In this document: positions 41,466-49,960 of the stretch, one piece after another
Layout of the letters: each line of letters starts with the position of its first letter
Numbering within the stretch: the first letter of the stretch is position 1
From: Hymenobacter perfusus
GTDB lineage: Bacteria > Bacteroidota > Bacteroidia > Cytophagales > Hymenobacteraceae
Reading direction: 5' to 3'
DNA length: 64,000 bases
Assembly: GCF_003944765.1 (NCBI RefSeq)
Contig: NZ_RWIU01000002.1
Span: 1 to 64,000, forward strand
Program-made: the position numbers and the translations under genes
The notes under the pieces: model-generated
Told to the model about the DNA's origin: nothing
The model's database searches: none
What the model saw: the letters and a program-made list of their open reading frames with translations, nothing else

Positions 41466-42197
41466 ATGCTCGACCGATTCTCTGCCCAGGCCGACCTCTA
41501 CGCCCGCTACCGCATCGACTACCCGGCGGCGCTTTACGACTGGCTGCTGCCGCAGGTGCCGGGCCGCGCCCAGGCCTGGGACTGTGCCACCGGCAACGGG
41601 CAGGTGGCCGCTGTGCTGGCCGAGCACTTCGGGCAGGTGGAGGCCACCGACATCAGCGCGGCGCAGCTGGCCCAGGCGGACAGCCAGCCCAACATCACCT
41701 ACCAGCAAGCCCCGGCCGAGCACACGCCGTTTGCTGCCGCCAGCTTCGATCTGGTAACGGTGGCCCAGGCCGTACATTGGTTTGATATGGCCGCGTTCAA
41801 CGCCGAGGTGCACCGCGTGCTGCAACCCGGCGGCGTGGTGGCCGAGTGGGGCTACGGCCTGCTGCGCATCAGCCCCGCGCTGGATGCGCTGGTGCAGCAC
41901 TTCCACAACGATACCATGCGGCCCTACTGGGACGACAACCGATGGCACATCACCGACGAGTACGCCCGCCTGCCGTTCCCGTTTGCCGAGGTGCAAACTG
42001 CCCGTTTCGAGGTGCGGCGGCAGTGGTCGGCGGAGTGGTTTCTGAACTACCTGCGCACCTGGTCGAGCGTAGTGAAATTCCAGCAGCAGCACGGCCAGGA
42101 TGCGGTTTTGCTGCTGGCTGACGAGGTAACGCGCCTCTGGGGGCTTGGTGAGCGGGAGGTGGTGTTTCCGGTGTTTGCGCGGGCCGGCTGCCGGTAG
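41466..42197 (+). CDS. class I SAM-dependent methyltransferase
   Basis: The 243-residue protein has the SAM-binding motif I as WDCATGNGQVAAVLAEHF (about 39-56), motif II near VEATDIS, and SFDLVTVAQAVHWFDMAAFN (about 95-114), the UbiE/Methyltransferase_11 form. WSAEWFLNYLRTWSSV near 190-206 is typical of the trans-aconitate-methyltransferase-like group. The substrate is unknown. It stands alone between repeat-rich gaps. Confidence 0.9.
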   Translation: MLDRFSAQADLYARYRIDYPAALYDWLLPQVPGRAQAWDCATGNGQVAAVLAEHFGQVEATDISAAQLAQADSQPNITYQQAPAEHTPFAAASFDLVTVAQAVHWFDMAAFNAEVHRVLQPGGVVAEWGYGLLRISPALDALVQHFHNDTMRPYWDDNRWHITDEYARLPFPFAEVQTARFEVRRQWSAEWFLNYLRTWSSVVKFQQQHGQDAVLLLADEVTRLWGLGEREVVFPVFARAGCR

Positions 42198-42227
42198 ATT
42201 CGGGCGGGTGCTACGCTGAGGAAAGAA

Positions 42228-42275
42228 CGTCATGCTGAGCGCAGCCGAAGCATCTCTACCGCTTCGGCTGCATGT
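42228..42275. repeat. left half of a family A repeat
   Basis: GAACGTCATGCTGAGCGCAG continues to a local hairpin (GCAGCCGAAGC with GCTTCGGCTGC). The right family A arm is missing, and the 21 bp array starts three bases later. Confidence 0.8.
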
Positions 42276-42277
42276 AA

Positions 42278-42550
42278 ACCCGGGACGGGACGCCGGGTAA
42301 AAATCATGCGATACCGAGTAGATTTTACCCGACGTCCTGTGATTTTTACCCGACGGCCCGTCTCAAACACGGGATGCCGGATGATTTTCACTCGACGTCC
42401 TGTCGCAAACATGCGACGTCCCGTAGTTTTCACTCGACGTCGGGTAAAAATCATCCGGCATCCCGTCGCAAACACGGGACGTCCCGTGATTTTTACCCGG
42501 CATCCTATCCCAAACACGCGGTGTCGGGTGAAATTCAGGCGGCGGCCCGT
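42278..42550. repeat. array of 13 degenerate 21 bp units
   Basis: Starting at 42278, 13 consecutive blocks of exactly 21 bases can be written. Most end in CGACGTCC(C/T)GT or a close variant. Two main types occur: GATTTTTACCCGACGTCCTGT-like and CGCAAACACGGGACGTCCCG-like (plus T). No spacer sequence separates them. The period equals seven codons, so frames on both strands stay open and read as heptads such as FTRRPVx. It fills the gap before the CoA transferase gene. Confidence 0.9.
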
Positions 42551-42599
42551 GAGAACAGGGGGCAGGGCCTGATTCGGGGGCTTTGCGTTTCTTGCGCCG

Positions 42600-43739
42600 A
42601 TGATTGAATCCGCATCTGCTTCCGAAGAACTCCCACTGGCTGGCTTGCGCGTGCTGGAGCTGGCCTCGGTGCTGGCCGGGCCGCAGGTGGGCCAGTTTCT
42701 GGCCGAGCTGGGGGCCGATGTGCTGAAGCTGGAAGCCCCGGCCGGCGACGTGACGCGCACCTGGCGCACCCCGGCCGAAGACCCCGCTACCACCGTCACG
42801 GCCTATTTCAGCAGCGCCAACTGGGGCAAGCGCAGCCAGCCACTGGACCTGACCACCGAAGACGGCCAGGCCGCCCTGCACCAGCTAACCGCCGCCGCCG
42901 ACATCGTGCTGACCAGCTACAAGCCCGGCGACGCCGAGAAGCTCCGCGCCGACTATTCCACGCTGGCGGCCCTGAACCCGCGCCTGATCTACGGCCACAT
43001 CACCGGCTACGGCCCCACCGAAACCCGCGCCGGCTACGATGCCGTGCTGCAGGCCGAAACCGGCTTCATGCACCTCAACGCCCCCGGCCCCGGCCAGCCG
43101 CCCCAGAAAATGCCGGTGGCCCTCATTGATTTGCTCACCGCGCACCAGCTTAAGGAGGGTGTACTCACGGCCCTCTACCGCCGCGAGCGAACCGGCCGGG
43201 GCGCGCTGGTGCAGGTGAGTTTGCTGGATAGCGCACTGGCCTCGCTGGCCAACCAGGCCGCCACCTACCTCGTCACGGGCCGGGAGCCGCAGCCTTTGGG
43301 CTCGGGCCACCCCAGCATCGTGCCATACGGCACCGTGTACACGGCCCACGACGGCACGCGCCTGCTGCTGGCCGTGGGTGCCGACCGCCAGTTTCGCCAC
43401 CTCTGCTCCGTGCTACACCGCCCCGAGTGGGCCGACGACGTCCGCTTCCGCCGCAACCCCGACCGGGTAACGCACCGCGTCGCCCTGGAAGAAATACTGG
43501 CCCAGCGTATTGCTGAAGTGCCCGGCCGGGAGCTGCTAACTCAGCTGGAGCAACTGGCGGTGCCGGCCGGCGCGGTGCGCACAGTAGGGGAGGCGCTGGC
43601 CCACCCGCTGGCCCGGCCCATGCTGCTGCCGCCCGCGCCCGGCTTCCCGTACGCGGGCGTGCGTACGGTGGCGTTCCGCAGCAGCGCGTGGCCGGTGGCG
43701 GCAGCCCTGAGTGCGCCACCGGCCTTCGGGTCAGAGTAG
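42600..43739 (+). CDS. CaiB/BaiF-family CoA transferase
   Basis: The 379-residue class III CoA transferase has LRVLELASVLAGPQVGQFLA (about 15-34), ADVLKLEAPAGDVTR, and the region YDAVLQAETGFMHLNAP with the position of the catalytic aspartate. It moves CoA between carboxylic acids by a mixed-anhydride route. The start is the ATG at 42600 directly after the 21 bp array. The natural acid substrates are unknown. Confidence 0.92.
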   Translation: MIESASASEELPLAGLRVLELASVLAGPQVGQFLAELGADVLKLEAPAGDVTRTWRTPAEDPATTVTAYFSSANWGKRSQPLDLTTEDGQAALHQLTAAADIVLTSYKPGDAEKLRADYSTLAALNPRLIYGHITGYGPTETRAGYDAVLQAETGFMHLNAPGPGQPPQKMPVALIDLLTAHQLKEGVLTALYRRERTGRGALVQVSLLDSALASLANQAATYLVTGREPQPLGSGHPSIVPYGTVYTAHDGTRLLLAVGADRQFRHLCSVLHRPEWADDVRFRRNPDRVTHRVALEEILAQRIAEVPGRELLTQLEQLAVPAGAVRTVGEALAHPLARPMLLPPAPGFPYAGVRTVAFRSSAWPVAAALSAPPAFGSE

Positions 43740-43745
43740 CGCACA

Positions 43746-43840
43746 CAGTAGCGCGAACTTTAGTAGTTCGCGCCCCCGTGCCGTAGAAACGAAACCGTCC
43801 GAACGACGCAGTAGCGCGAACTACAAAGTTCGCGCTACTG
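43746..43840. repeat. family C palindromic repeat
   Basis: CAGTAGCGCGAACTTTAGTA at the left and CTACAAAGTTCGCGCTACTG at the right are inverted arms, as at 31319-31409. Confidence 0.9.
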
Positions 43841-43960
43841 CGTCGCGCAAAACTTCCGGGCCGCTACTTTGCGTACAGACTACTTTCCGGGTGCGGGCTT
43901 CGGCCGCGCCTTTGTTCCACTGGCAGCCGGTCTGGCCGGTTGCCGCTGCGTTGTTACTAC

Positions 43961-44803
43961 ATGGACGAACTGCCCCCCATCACTCCCGCCACCCTACCCC
44001 AAACTGACGACGGAACGCCCGGCGCCCCCCACGTAGCGTCCGCCACGACTGGTACGCCTAACTCCGAAGGCAACGCGCCGAATGCCCCCGGCGAGCCGGC
44101 CCCCTCCCCGCAGGACCGCCTCGACCTGATTTCCGACGGTCTCAAGCAGAAGTCGTCGGTGAAGCAGGCCATTTACCGCAACACGCTGGCCACGTTTGAT
44201 ATGCTGCGCAAGGTGTCGCAGGAGCTGGTGGTGGAGCTGAGCCGCCGCATTTCGCCCGTCGATTCCTCGGTTATCATCGAGTACCGGCCGGTGAACGACA
44301 TGGAATTTCACATCCGTTTCAGCGGCGATCTGCTGGTGTTTGTGATGCACTCCAACATCGTCACCTTCCCCGACGACTACGGCCCAATGGATACGAAATA
44401 CGTGGCGGAGGACTTCCGCCGACGGTTTTTCGGCCACATTATGGCCTACAACTTCATGGCCGACAGCATCAAGTACCAGCGCCTCAACGACCCCGGCTAC
44501 CTGGTGGGCCGCCTGCTCATCAACATCGACAGCCACTATTTCCTGGAAGGCGTGCAGCAGCTGGAGCTGCCCGACAACGATATGTCGGACAACCCCGTGA
44601 CGCCGGACAGCCTGCGCCTGTTCGTGGAAAGCGCCATGATTGCCGCCGTCAACAACGACCTGATTGCGCCCCCGCTCACCGATATCCAGAAGATTTCGGT
44701 GAAGCAGAAGCTGGAAAACCAGCAGGTCAGCCGCGGCAGCAAAGTCGGCTTCAGCTTCTACCACGAGCAGCGCCACCCCACTATCGATGGCCTGCCGTAC
44801 TGA
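43961..44803 (+). CDS. conserved hypothetical protein
   Basis: The 280-residue soluble protein has a disordered Pro/Thr/Ala-rich first 50 residues. A compact domain follows: KQAIYRNTLATFDMLRKVSQ (a helix near 70-90), IIEYRPVNDMEFHIRFSGDL (strands), and a long acidic segment. I do not recognise a family. ATG 43961 is preferred over an alternative seven codons upstream. It is flanked by a family C repeat and a family E repeat and is probably monocistronic. Confidence 0.75.
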   Translation: MDELPPITPATLPQTDDGTPGAPHVASATTGTPNSEGNAPNAPGEPAPSPQDRLDLISDGLKQKSSVKQAIYRNTLATFDMLRKVSQELVVELSRRISPVDSSVIIEYRPVNDMEFHIRFSGDLLVFVMHSNIVTFPDDYGPMDTKYVAEDFRRRFFGHIMAYNFMADSIKYQRLNDPGYLVGRLLINIDSHYFLEGVQQLELPDNDMSDNPVTPDSLRLFVESAMIAAVNNDLIAPPLTDIQKISVKQKLENQQVSRGSKVGFSFYHEQRHPTIDGLPY

Positions 44804-44838
44804 AAGGTGAAATTGTGAAGTGGTGAGTTTGATGTTCT

Positions 44839-45036
44839 GTCATTGCGAGGAGGCACGACATTCCGCGCATCAAGCGGCGTCAATCCTTCCTCCCCGAAGT
44901 GACAAGCCCTAAATAAGCAGAAAGCCCCTGACGTCAGCACGGTCGTCAGGGGCTTTTGCGTAAGTCGATATTAAGCGCTGCGTGAAGGAAGGATTGCTTC
45001 GACACAGGCTTCATTCGCCACATGTTCGCAATGACG
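44839..45036. repeat. family E nested repeat (second copy)
   Basis: The outer ends GTCATTGCGAGG and CGCAATGAC remain, the arms are diverged, and the inner hairpin matches that of 11132-11294. It ends one base before the trpS stop. Confidence 0.8.
44921..44957. terminator. terminator inside family E repeat, shared with 11195
   Basis: AAAGCCCCTGACG and CGTCAGGGGCTTTT pair. Stem and much of the loop (CAGCA-GG) match the hairpin at 11195-11234, 34 kb away. Confidence 0.8.
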
Positions 45037-45037
45037 G

Positions 45038-46015
45038 TTACCGCTTCTGGTAGCCTACTTTCTCGCGCACCTTATTGAGCACTTCGGAACCGTAAGCCTG
45101 GGCTTTGGCGGCACCTTCGGCCAGCTTGCGGTCCACTTCGGGCAGGTTGTTCATGTAGAAGTTGAACTGCTCCCGCTCGGTGGCAAAACGACTTCGGATA
45201 ACCTCGTACAAAGCCTGTTTGGCGTGGCCGTAGCCGTAGCCGCCGTTCAGGTAGTTCTGGCGCATCTCGGCGGTTTGTTCGGGCGTGGCCAGTAGGGAGA
45301 ACAGCTTGAAGGTGGTGTCGGTATCGGGGTTTTTGGGGGCTTCCAGCGGGGTGCTGTCCGATACGATGAGCTTGATATTCTTCAGCAGCGCCTTGTCATC
45401 GAGGAAGATGTCGATAATGTTGCCGTAGCTCTTGCTCATCTTCTGCCCGTCGAGGCCGGGGATGGTCTGGATCTGCTCGTCCACCCGCGACTGGGGCAGC
45501 ACGAAGGTTTCGCCGTAGCGGTTGTTGAAGGCCGAGGCAATGTCGCGGGCAATTTCCAGGTGCTGCACCTGGTCTTTGCCCACGGGCACGATTTCCGCGT
45601 CGTAGAGCAGAATATCAGCCGCCATCAGCACCGGATACGTGAACAAACCCGCATTCACGTCGGAAAGCCGGTCGCTCTTGTCCTTGAACGAGTGGGCGTT
45701 GGCCAGCATCGGGAAGGGCGTGAAGCAGCTCAGGTACCACGTCAGCTCCGTCACCTGCGGCACGTCGGACTGGCGGTAGAACAGGTTCTTGTCGGTATCG
45801 AAGCCGCAGGCCAGCCAGGAGGCGGCCACGGCGTAGGTGTTCTGGCGCAGCAGCTCGGCGTCGCGCACGGTGGTCAAAGAGTGCAGGTCGGCAATGAACA
45901 GCAGGCTTTCGTTGGCGCTGCTTTTGGAGAGTTCAATGGCGGGCAGGATGGCGCCGAGCAGGTTGCCCAAATGCGGGCGGCCGGTGCTCTGAATGCCGGT
46001 GAGGATGCGGGACAT
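45038..46015 (-). CDS. trpS: tryptophanyl-tRNA synthetase
   Basis: The 325-residue class I synthetase has TGIQSTGRPHLGNLLGAI at the start (the HIGH-type motif as HLGN) and GLDGQKMSKSYGN near 190-202 (KMSKS). MAADILLYDAEIVPVGKDQV is characteristic of TrpRS. It charges tRNA-Trp in the cytoplasm. It lies ten bases downstream of a small secreted-protein gene on the same strand, with no leader peptide or T-box visible. Confidence 0.96.
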   Translation of the reverse strand: MSRILTGIQSTGRPHLGNLLGAILPAIELSKSSANESLLFIADLHSLTTVRDAELLRQNTYAVAASWLACGFDTDKNLFYRQSDVPQVTELTWYLSCFTPFPMLANAHSFKDKSDRLSDVNAGLFTYPVLMAADILLYDAEIVPVGKDQVQHLEIARDIASAFNNRYGETFVLPQSRVDEQIQTIPGLDGQKMSKSYGNIIDIFLDDKALLKNIKLIVSDSTPLEAPKNPDTDTTFKLFSLLATPEQTAEMRQNYLNGGYGYGHAKQALYEVIRSRFATEREQFNFYMNNLPEVDRKLAEGAAKAQAYGSEVLNKVREKVGYQKR

Positions 46016-46025
46016 GGGAAGAGGT

Positions 46026-46610
46026 TTAGCGTACAGAATTAACCTGCCGGTTATAGTGACGCACGTATTCAGGCAAGTTACGGCAAGTAAGATTCTGCTG
46101 CCGTAGCAGCTGGCGCAAGTTCGGATTGTTGCTGAATACTTTCAGCAACAGCTTTTGATCGTGAGAAGAAAAGTTGCCATCGTCAAACTCATTACTGTTA
46201 TCGTGAATGACGATTAGTTTTTTTTCGCCGCGCCTTCTTAAAAGATAAGATCTAGAGGAAAGCTCTGGACTTATCAACAGATCGTGCACCAGCAGGCAGA
46301 CAGCACCAGTATCCTGAACGATGGCAAAGTCATGAGTTACATGCAAACTTTCTCCACGCTTAACGTGCACAGTAAAATTGGATACTGGTTCAAACCGAAA
46401 ACGACCCTTCTCAAACCAGAGTACCTGGTCTGGATCTAATAGTAGCTGTTTTGCAGAGTCGGTGTCAATAATAACATTGCGTTTTCCGTTTGGGAAATAA
46501 CGGACTCTCCCCGAACGTACCATATCATTTTTTAGCTGGTATTGCTGAGCAGTAGCTAAACTTGGAATGATGATCAAGCTAATCCAGAGGTAGTATGGGC
46601 GTATATTCAT
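46026..46610 (-). CDS. secreted hypothetical protein
   Basis: The 194-residue product has a signal peptide (to about residue 21, SLATAQQ) and a mature part with YFPNGKRNVIIDTDSAKQLL and VHVKRGESLHVTHDFAIVQD. I do not recognise the family. Base composition is visibly AT-richer than trpS and the transporter gene on either side, and codon use differs, which suggests recent gain. It may share a transcript with trpS, which starts ten bases after its stop. Confidence 0.75.
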   Translation of the reverse strand: MNIRPYYLWISLIIIPSLATAQQYQLKNDMVRSGRVRYFPNGKRNVIIDTDSAKQLLLDPDQVLWFEKGRFRFEPVSNFTVHVKRGESLHVTHDFAIVQDTGAVCLLVHDLLISPELSSRSYLLRRRGEKKLIVIHDNSNEFDDGNFSSHDQKLLLKVFSNNPNLRQLLRQQNLTCRNLPEYVRHYNRQVNSVR

Positions 46611-46656
46611 ACTGCTAGCTGAATAGAGTATTCCGAGTGATAAAGTGTCTTATCTC

Positions 46657-47406
46657 CTACACCGCCGCATTAGCGGCGGCTTCCTGCTGCAGCTCGTGGG
46701 TAGCTTCGTCGCCCAGGTACCGGTCGATGAGGAAGTGGGCGAGGTAGAGCACGGGCGTAAGCAGGATGGCGGCCGCGAATTTATACCAATAATTGGCGTT
46801 GGCCACACTCAGCACCTGGCCCAGCGTCCAGTTGCCGAACGCGTAAAACGCCACAAACAGCACCACAAACGAATCGACGAGCTGGGAAACCAGCGTGGAG
46901 CCCGTGGCCCGCAGCCACACGTAGCGGCCTTTGGTAGCCCGGCGCAGCAGCTGAAACACGGTGGCATCGAGCACCTGCCCGATACCAAACGCCGTGATGG
47001 AACCCGCAATAATGCCCAGACCCTGCCGGAAAATACTCTGGTAGGCGAAGTCGATGTTGAAGGGCCGGCCCTCGGCGTCGGTTTTGTTGGCATCGAGCCA
47101 GAAAGCGGCCGGCGGCAGCTTGGTGGTGGCGTAAATCACGACGAAGGCAAACAGAATCAGGCCCACCGTGAGGTAGCTCACGCGTAGTACGCCGGCCTTG
47201 CCGAAGTATTCGTTGATGATGTCGGTGGTCACGAACACCACGGGCCAGATGAGCACGCCCGCTGTGAGGTTGCCGGGCAGCCCCATCAAGGCATCTACCG
47301 AGAAAATCTTAACCCCGATAATCTCGGCCAGCAGCGCATTTACGATGAAAATGCCGCTGAGCACTAAGTACAACTGCTGCTTTTTGTGAGATAAAGGTTG
47401 GGGCAT
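46657..47406 (-). CDS. queuosine precursor transporter (YhhQ/DUF165 family)
   Basis: The 249-residue protein has about six membrane helices, the family stretch LLAEIIGVKIFSVD near 27-40, and VVFVTTDIINEYFGKAGVLR near 61-80, and ends with SFVVLFVAFYAFGNW. YhhQ-type proteins import preQ0/preQ1 for tRNA queuosine. ATG 47406 is chosen because the upstream frame runs into a repeat. A preQ1 riboswitch was looked for upstream and not seen. Confidence 0.92.
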   Translation of the reverse strand: MPQPLSHKKQQLYLVLSGIFIVNALLAEIIGVKIFSVDALMGLPGNLTAGVLIWPVVFVTTDIINEYFGKAGVLRVSYLTVGLILFAFVVIYATTKLPPAAFWLDANKTDAEGRPFNIDFAYQSIFRQGLGIIAGSITAFGIGQVLDATVFQLLRRATKGRYVWLRATGSTLVSQLVDSFVVLFVAFYAFGNWTLGQVLSVANANYWYKFAAAILLTPVLYLAHFLIDRYLGDEATHELQQEAAANAAV

Positions 47407-47454
47407 AGGAGGGGAAACGGAAATCAACGGATGATTTCGGGTACTAAAACAACT

Positions 47455-47561
47455 GTCATGCAGAGAATGTGGCGCATCAGGCCAGAGACGAAGCATCTTG
47501 CCTGCTGCTGCAGAAGTGTCAACTCGACGTCAGTACGCCAGATGCTTCGCGGCATTCTGCC
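47455..47561. repeat. diverged family A-like repeat
   Basis: GTCATGCAGAGAATG and GCATTCTGCC form outer arms, and CGAAGCATCT/AGATGCTTCG form inner arms. The spacing matches family A but the sequence has drifted. Confidence 0.75.
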
Positions 47562-47571
47562 TAGCGTTCGG

Positions 47572-48489
47572 TTACTCGGCCAGCGAAACCGACAGGCCTT
47601 CCACGGCCAGCTCCGTCCATTCAAACTGGGTTTTGGCCTCGGCCAGCAATGGCTCCAGGTCGCGGTAGCGGCTGCTGAAGTGGCCGATGAGCAGGCGATG
47701 CACCTGGGCACGGCGCGCCAGCAGGCCGGCCTGCCGGGCGGTGGAGTGGTGCGTCACGGCGGCCCGCTCCCGCATATCATCCATAAAGGTGGCCTCGTGA
47801 TACAGCAGATCCACACCGCGCACTAAGTCGGCCAGGCTTTCGGTGTACATCGTATCGGAGCAGAAGGCGTAGCTGCGGGCCCGTTTGGGCTCGGCGGTGA
47901 CGGCGGCGTTGGCTACCAGCAGCTGGCCCTGCTCATCCAGCAGATCCTCACCCAAGGTGAGGGCGGTGAGCTGGGCCGGTGTGAGCCCATCGGGCAGGCG
48001 CTCGGCCAGCAGACGGCGGCGTTTGGGTTTCTCCCGAAACAGGTAGCCGCAGCACGGAATGCGGTGGCGCATGGGCAGCGTATGCACCGTCAGGTTCTTG
48101 TCCTCGAAAATCTGGAGATGTTGGGTGGTATCCACCGGCGTAAACTCCAGCTCGAAGCTCAGGTGAGTGTAGGAATGCCGAAACTGCGTGGTCAGCACCT
48201 CATCGAGGCCGGGCGGGCCGAACAGGCGCAGCGGCTCGGTGCGGCCGTTGAGGTGCATGGTGCCCAGCAGGCCAAACAGGCCAAAAAAATGGTCGCCGTG
48301 CAAATGGCTGATAAAGATGGTATGAATGCGCTGATGCCGGATTTTCTGCTCCATCAGCCGGCGCTGGGTGCCCTCACCGCAGTCGATAAGGTATTGAGTG
48401 CCGCCCACCGTCAGGACCTGCGCCGTGTGGTGGCGGTCCATGAACGGGGTGGCAGACGCACTGCCCAGAATTTTCAGCTCAAACTCCAA
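47572..48489 (-). CDS. rnz: ribonuclease Z
   Basis: The 305-residue metallo-beta-lactamase-fold enzyme has SHLHGDHFFGL (about 61-71), the zinc motif of RNase Z, plus LIDCGEGTQRRLM, YHEATF and HSTARQAGLLA with further zinc ligands. It trims tRNA 3' ends. ATG at 48489 begins with the first strand (MEFELKILGSAS), as in family members. Confidence 0.95.
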   Translation of the reverse strand: MEFELKILGSASATPFMDRHHTAQVLTVGGTQYLIDCGEGTQRRLMEQKIRHQRIHTIFISHLHGDHFFGLFGLLGTMHLNGRTEPLRLFGPPGLDEVLTTQFRHSYTHLSFELEFTPVDTTQHLQIFEDKNLTVHTLPMRHRIPCCGYLFREKPKRRRLLAERLPDGLTPAQLTALTLGEDLLDEQGQLLVANAAVTAEPKRARSYAFCSDTMYTESLADLVRGVDLLYHEATFMDDMRERAAVTHHSTARQAGLLARRAQVHRLLIGHFSSRYRDLEPLLAEAKTQFEWTELAVEGLSVSLAE

Positions 48490-48492
48490 AAT

Positions 48493-48648
48493 CAGCTATT
48501 GGCTATCAGCTGTTGGCTGTCAGCTTTTGTTAAGTGGGAGAAGTCGTTTCTGGGAGCCTGATTCGACAGCCAGTACGAAAAAGAAAAAGCTGTTGGCCGG
48601 TAGCCATCAGTTGAAAACTAACAGCTAACAGCCAACAGCCAACAGCTC
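48493..48648. repeat. inverted arrays of AGCTGTTGGCTGT units
   Basis: CAGCTATTGGCTATCAGCTG and similar copies on the left (48493-48528) face CAGCTAACAGCCAACAGCCA and copies on the right (48611-48648). Each arm is itself a short tandem of a roughly 7-8 base motif. It fills the gap between rnz and the STAS gene. Confidence 0.8.
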
Positions 48649-48656
48649 ACGAAGAA

Positions 48657-49031
48657 CTATTCTTTGCTGGTCAGGTCCCGCTCGATGGCGTGCAGGAAAA
48701 TGCGGTCAATACCTTCTTCCACGGTGGGCAGAATGTGCAGTACCGACTCCAGTTTGCTGATGGTGATGAGCTTCATCACATGATCCTGCAGGCCCGTAAG
48801 TACCAGTAAGCCACCGGTTGAGTTGCAGAGGCGGTTGGCAATGAGGATGGAGCTCAAGCCCGACGAATCGGTGTACTTTACGTTGCTCAGGTCCAGAATC
48901 AGGTTATTAATGCCTTCGGCATTCAATTTCACGAATTCCGATTTCAGGTCCGGCGCAACGGTGGTGTCGAGCTTTTTCTCGTCAATCGTGATAATCGTGT
49001 AGGTTTCCTTTTTATCTATGGAGTACTTCAT
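48657..49031 (-). CDS. STAS-domain protein (anti-sigma antagonist-like)
   Basis: The 124-residue protein is a single STAS domain. LILDLSNVKYTDSSGLSSIL (about 44-63) has the serine position that is phosphorylated in SpoIIAA-type antagonists. It may take part in a partner-switching or other regulatory chain; no kinase or sigma gene is next to it. A TACCTTCG element lies about 32 bases upstream. It is the first of a possible unit with rnz, although a repeat separates them. Confidence 0.88.
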   Translation of the reverse strand: MKYSIDKKETYTIITIDEKKLDTTVAPDLKSEFVKLNAEGINNLILDLSNVKYTDSSGLSSILIANRLCNSTGGLLVLTGLQDHVMKLITISKLESVLHILPTVEEGIDRIFLHAIERDLTSKE

Positions 49032-49062
49032 ACCGCAGGTTATTCGGTGTTTACGGGAGTTG

Positions 49063-49070
49063 CGAAGGTA
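49063..49070 (-). promoter_or_regulatory. -7 element of the STAS gene
   Basis: TACCTTCG on the minus strand, 31 bases before the ATG at 49031. Confidence 0.6.
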
Positions 49071-49132
49071 ACAAAAAAACTATTTGGGCGTGAGCAGTGG
49101 ATGAAGTGCCGGAAAAGACCAACAGCTGCAAA

Positions 49133-49960
49133 CTATGGCCGTTTGGGCCCGGCCAGGCCAAAGGTAAGCGTGCTCCAGGTACTCTGCCAGTCAGCAGTGG
49201 CGGCAATGGGAGCCGGCTCGATACGTACTGTGCTCACAAGGTACTCACCCGGCTCCGATAAACGAAACAACACGCGTCCATTTTGGTTACTGCGGAGCTT
49301 ACTGATGAGGGCCTGGGGCAGGGTCCCGCGCCGCCACAAAACCACCTGCTGTCCTGGTAAGGGCTGGCCCGCCAGCAGCACCCGTACCGTAAAGGCTGCC
49401 CCCGGTGCCAAGCGGTACGGGTTCTGCTCCGGCACCAGCTCCAACGGCAGCCCCAACGGGCGGGCCCAGGCGCGAGCCGTATCGGCAGCGGTGGCCGGGC
49501 CGACCTGGACAAGTGTTTTGGCGCAGCGGCGGTAAGCTTCCCGGCCGGGCTTGTCGGTTTCGTGGCGTTGTTCCCGCTGCGCCACCGCGTAGTCCAGGCC
49601 TTCCTCGCGCAGGTAAGCCGTAAAGCCGGGGCCATCCAGCGTGGCGGAAGCGTTATTGGTAGCCAGGGCCAGCAGGTGCGTCCCGGGCTGCAGTAGCTGA
49701 ACAGTGCTCTGCAACGTATCGGGAGCGGAGGCAGCGGGCAGCAGACTGCGCGCTGCCCCGCCCGGTGCATAATGAGTAAAAAGCATAACGCGGTCCGGCT
49801 TACCAGCCCAGGCAGTACCCTGAAAATTTCCGCCCACCACCCGTCGGACATGCACGGCCGCGCCCGGGGCCACCCAGAATCGGGCCGGCTCCAGCCAGAA
49901 CTCCCGGGCCAGGCCAGTAGTGGTTACGAGCAGCAACCCGGCAAGGAGGTATTTCTGCAT
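49133..49960 (-). CDS. DUF4198 secreted protein
   Basis: The 275-residue product has a signal peptide (MQKYLLAGLLLVTTTGLA) followed by REFWLEPARFWVAPGAAVHV, the REFWLEP start typical of DUF4198 (NikM-like) proteins. YRRCAKTLVQVG near 145-156 and the carboxypeptidase-like GQPLPGQQVVLWRRG fold follow. Related proteins sit beside metal or cobalt/nickel uptake systems, but none is here. ATG 49960 is preferred over 49996 because it opens the signal peptide. Confidence 0.85.
   Translation of the reverse strand: MQKYLLAGLLLVTTTGLAREFWLEPARFWVAPGAAVHVRRVVGGNFQGTAWAGKPDRVMLFTHYAPGGAARSLLPAASAPDTLQSTVQLLQPGTHLLALATNNASATLDGPGFTAYLREEGLDYAVAQREQRHETDKPGREAYRRCAKTLVQVGPATAADTARAWARPLGLPLELVPEQNPYRLAPGAAFTVRVLLAGQPLPGQQVVLWRRGTLPQALISKLRSNQNGRVLFRLSEPGEYLVSTVRIEPAPIAATADWQSTWSTLTFGLAGPKRP

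Noticed and set aside
42278..42550. CRISPR array
   Set aside because: Units are contiguous with no unique spacers, and no cas gene is present.
42306..42572. A repetitive basic protein (heptads of FTRRPV type)
   Set aside because: The 21 bp period keeps frames open on both strands, so openness is no evidence of coding; no promoter or domain supports it. It is kept only as a possibility in the repeat finding.
4582..47561. Insertion sequences
   Set aside because: The palindromic repeats resemble non-autonomous elements, but no transposase gene lies in the window, so they are listed as repeats only.
46611..47571. preQ1 riboswitch for the queuosine precursor transporter
   Set aside because: The region upstream of 47406 holds a diverged family A repeat; no preQ1 pseudoknot motif was recognised.
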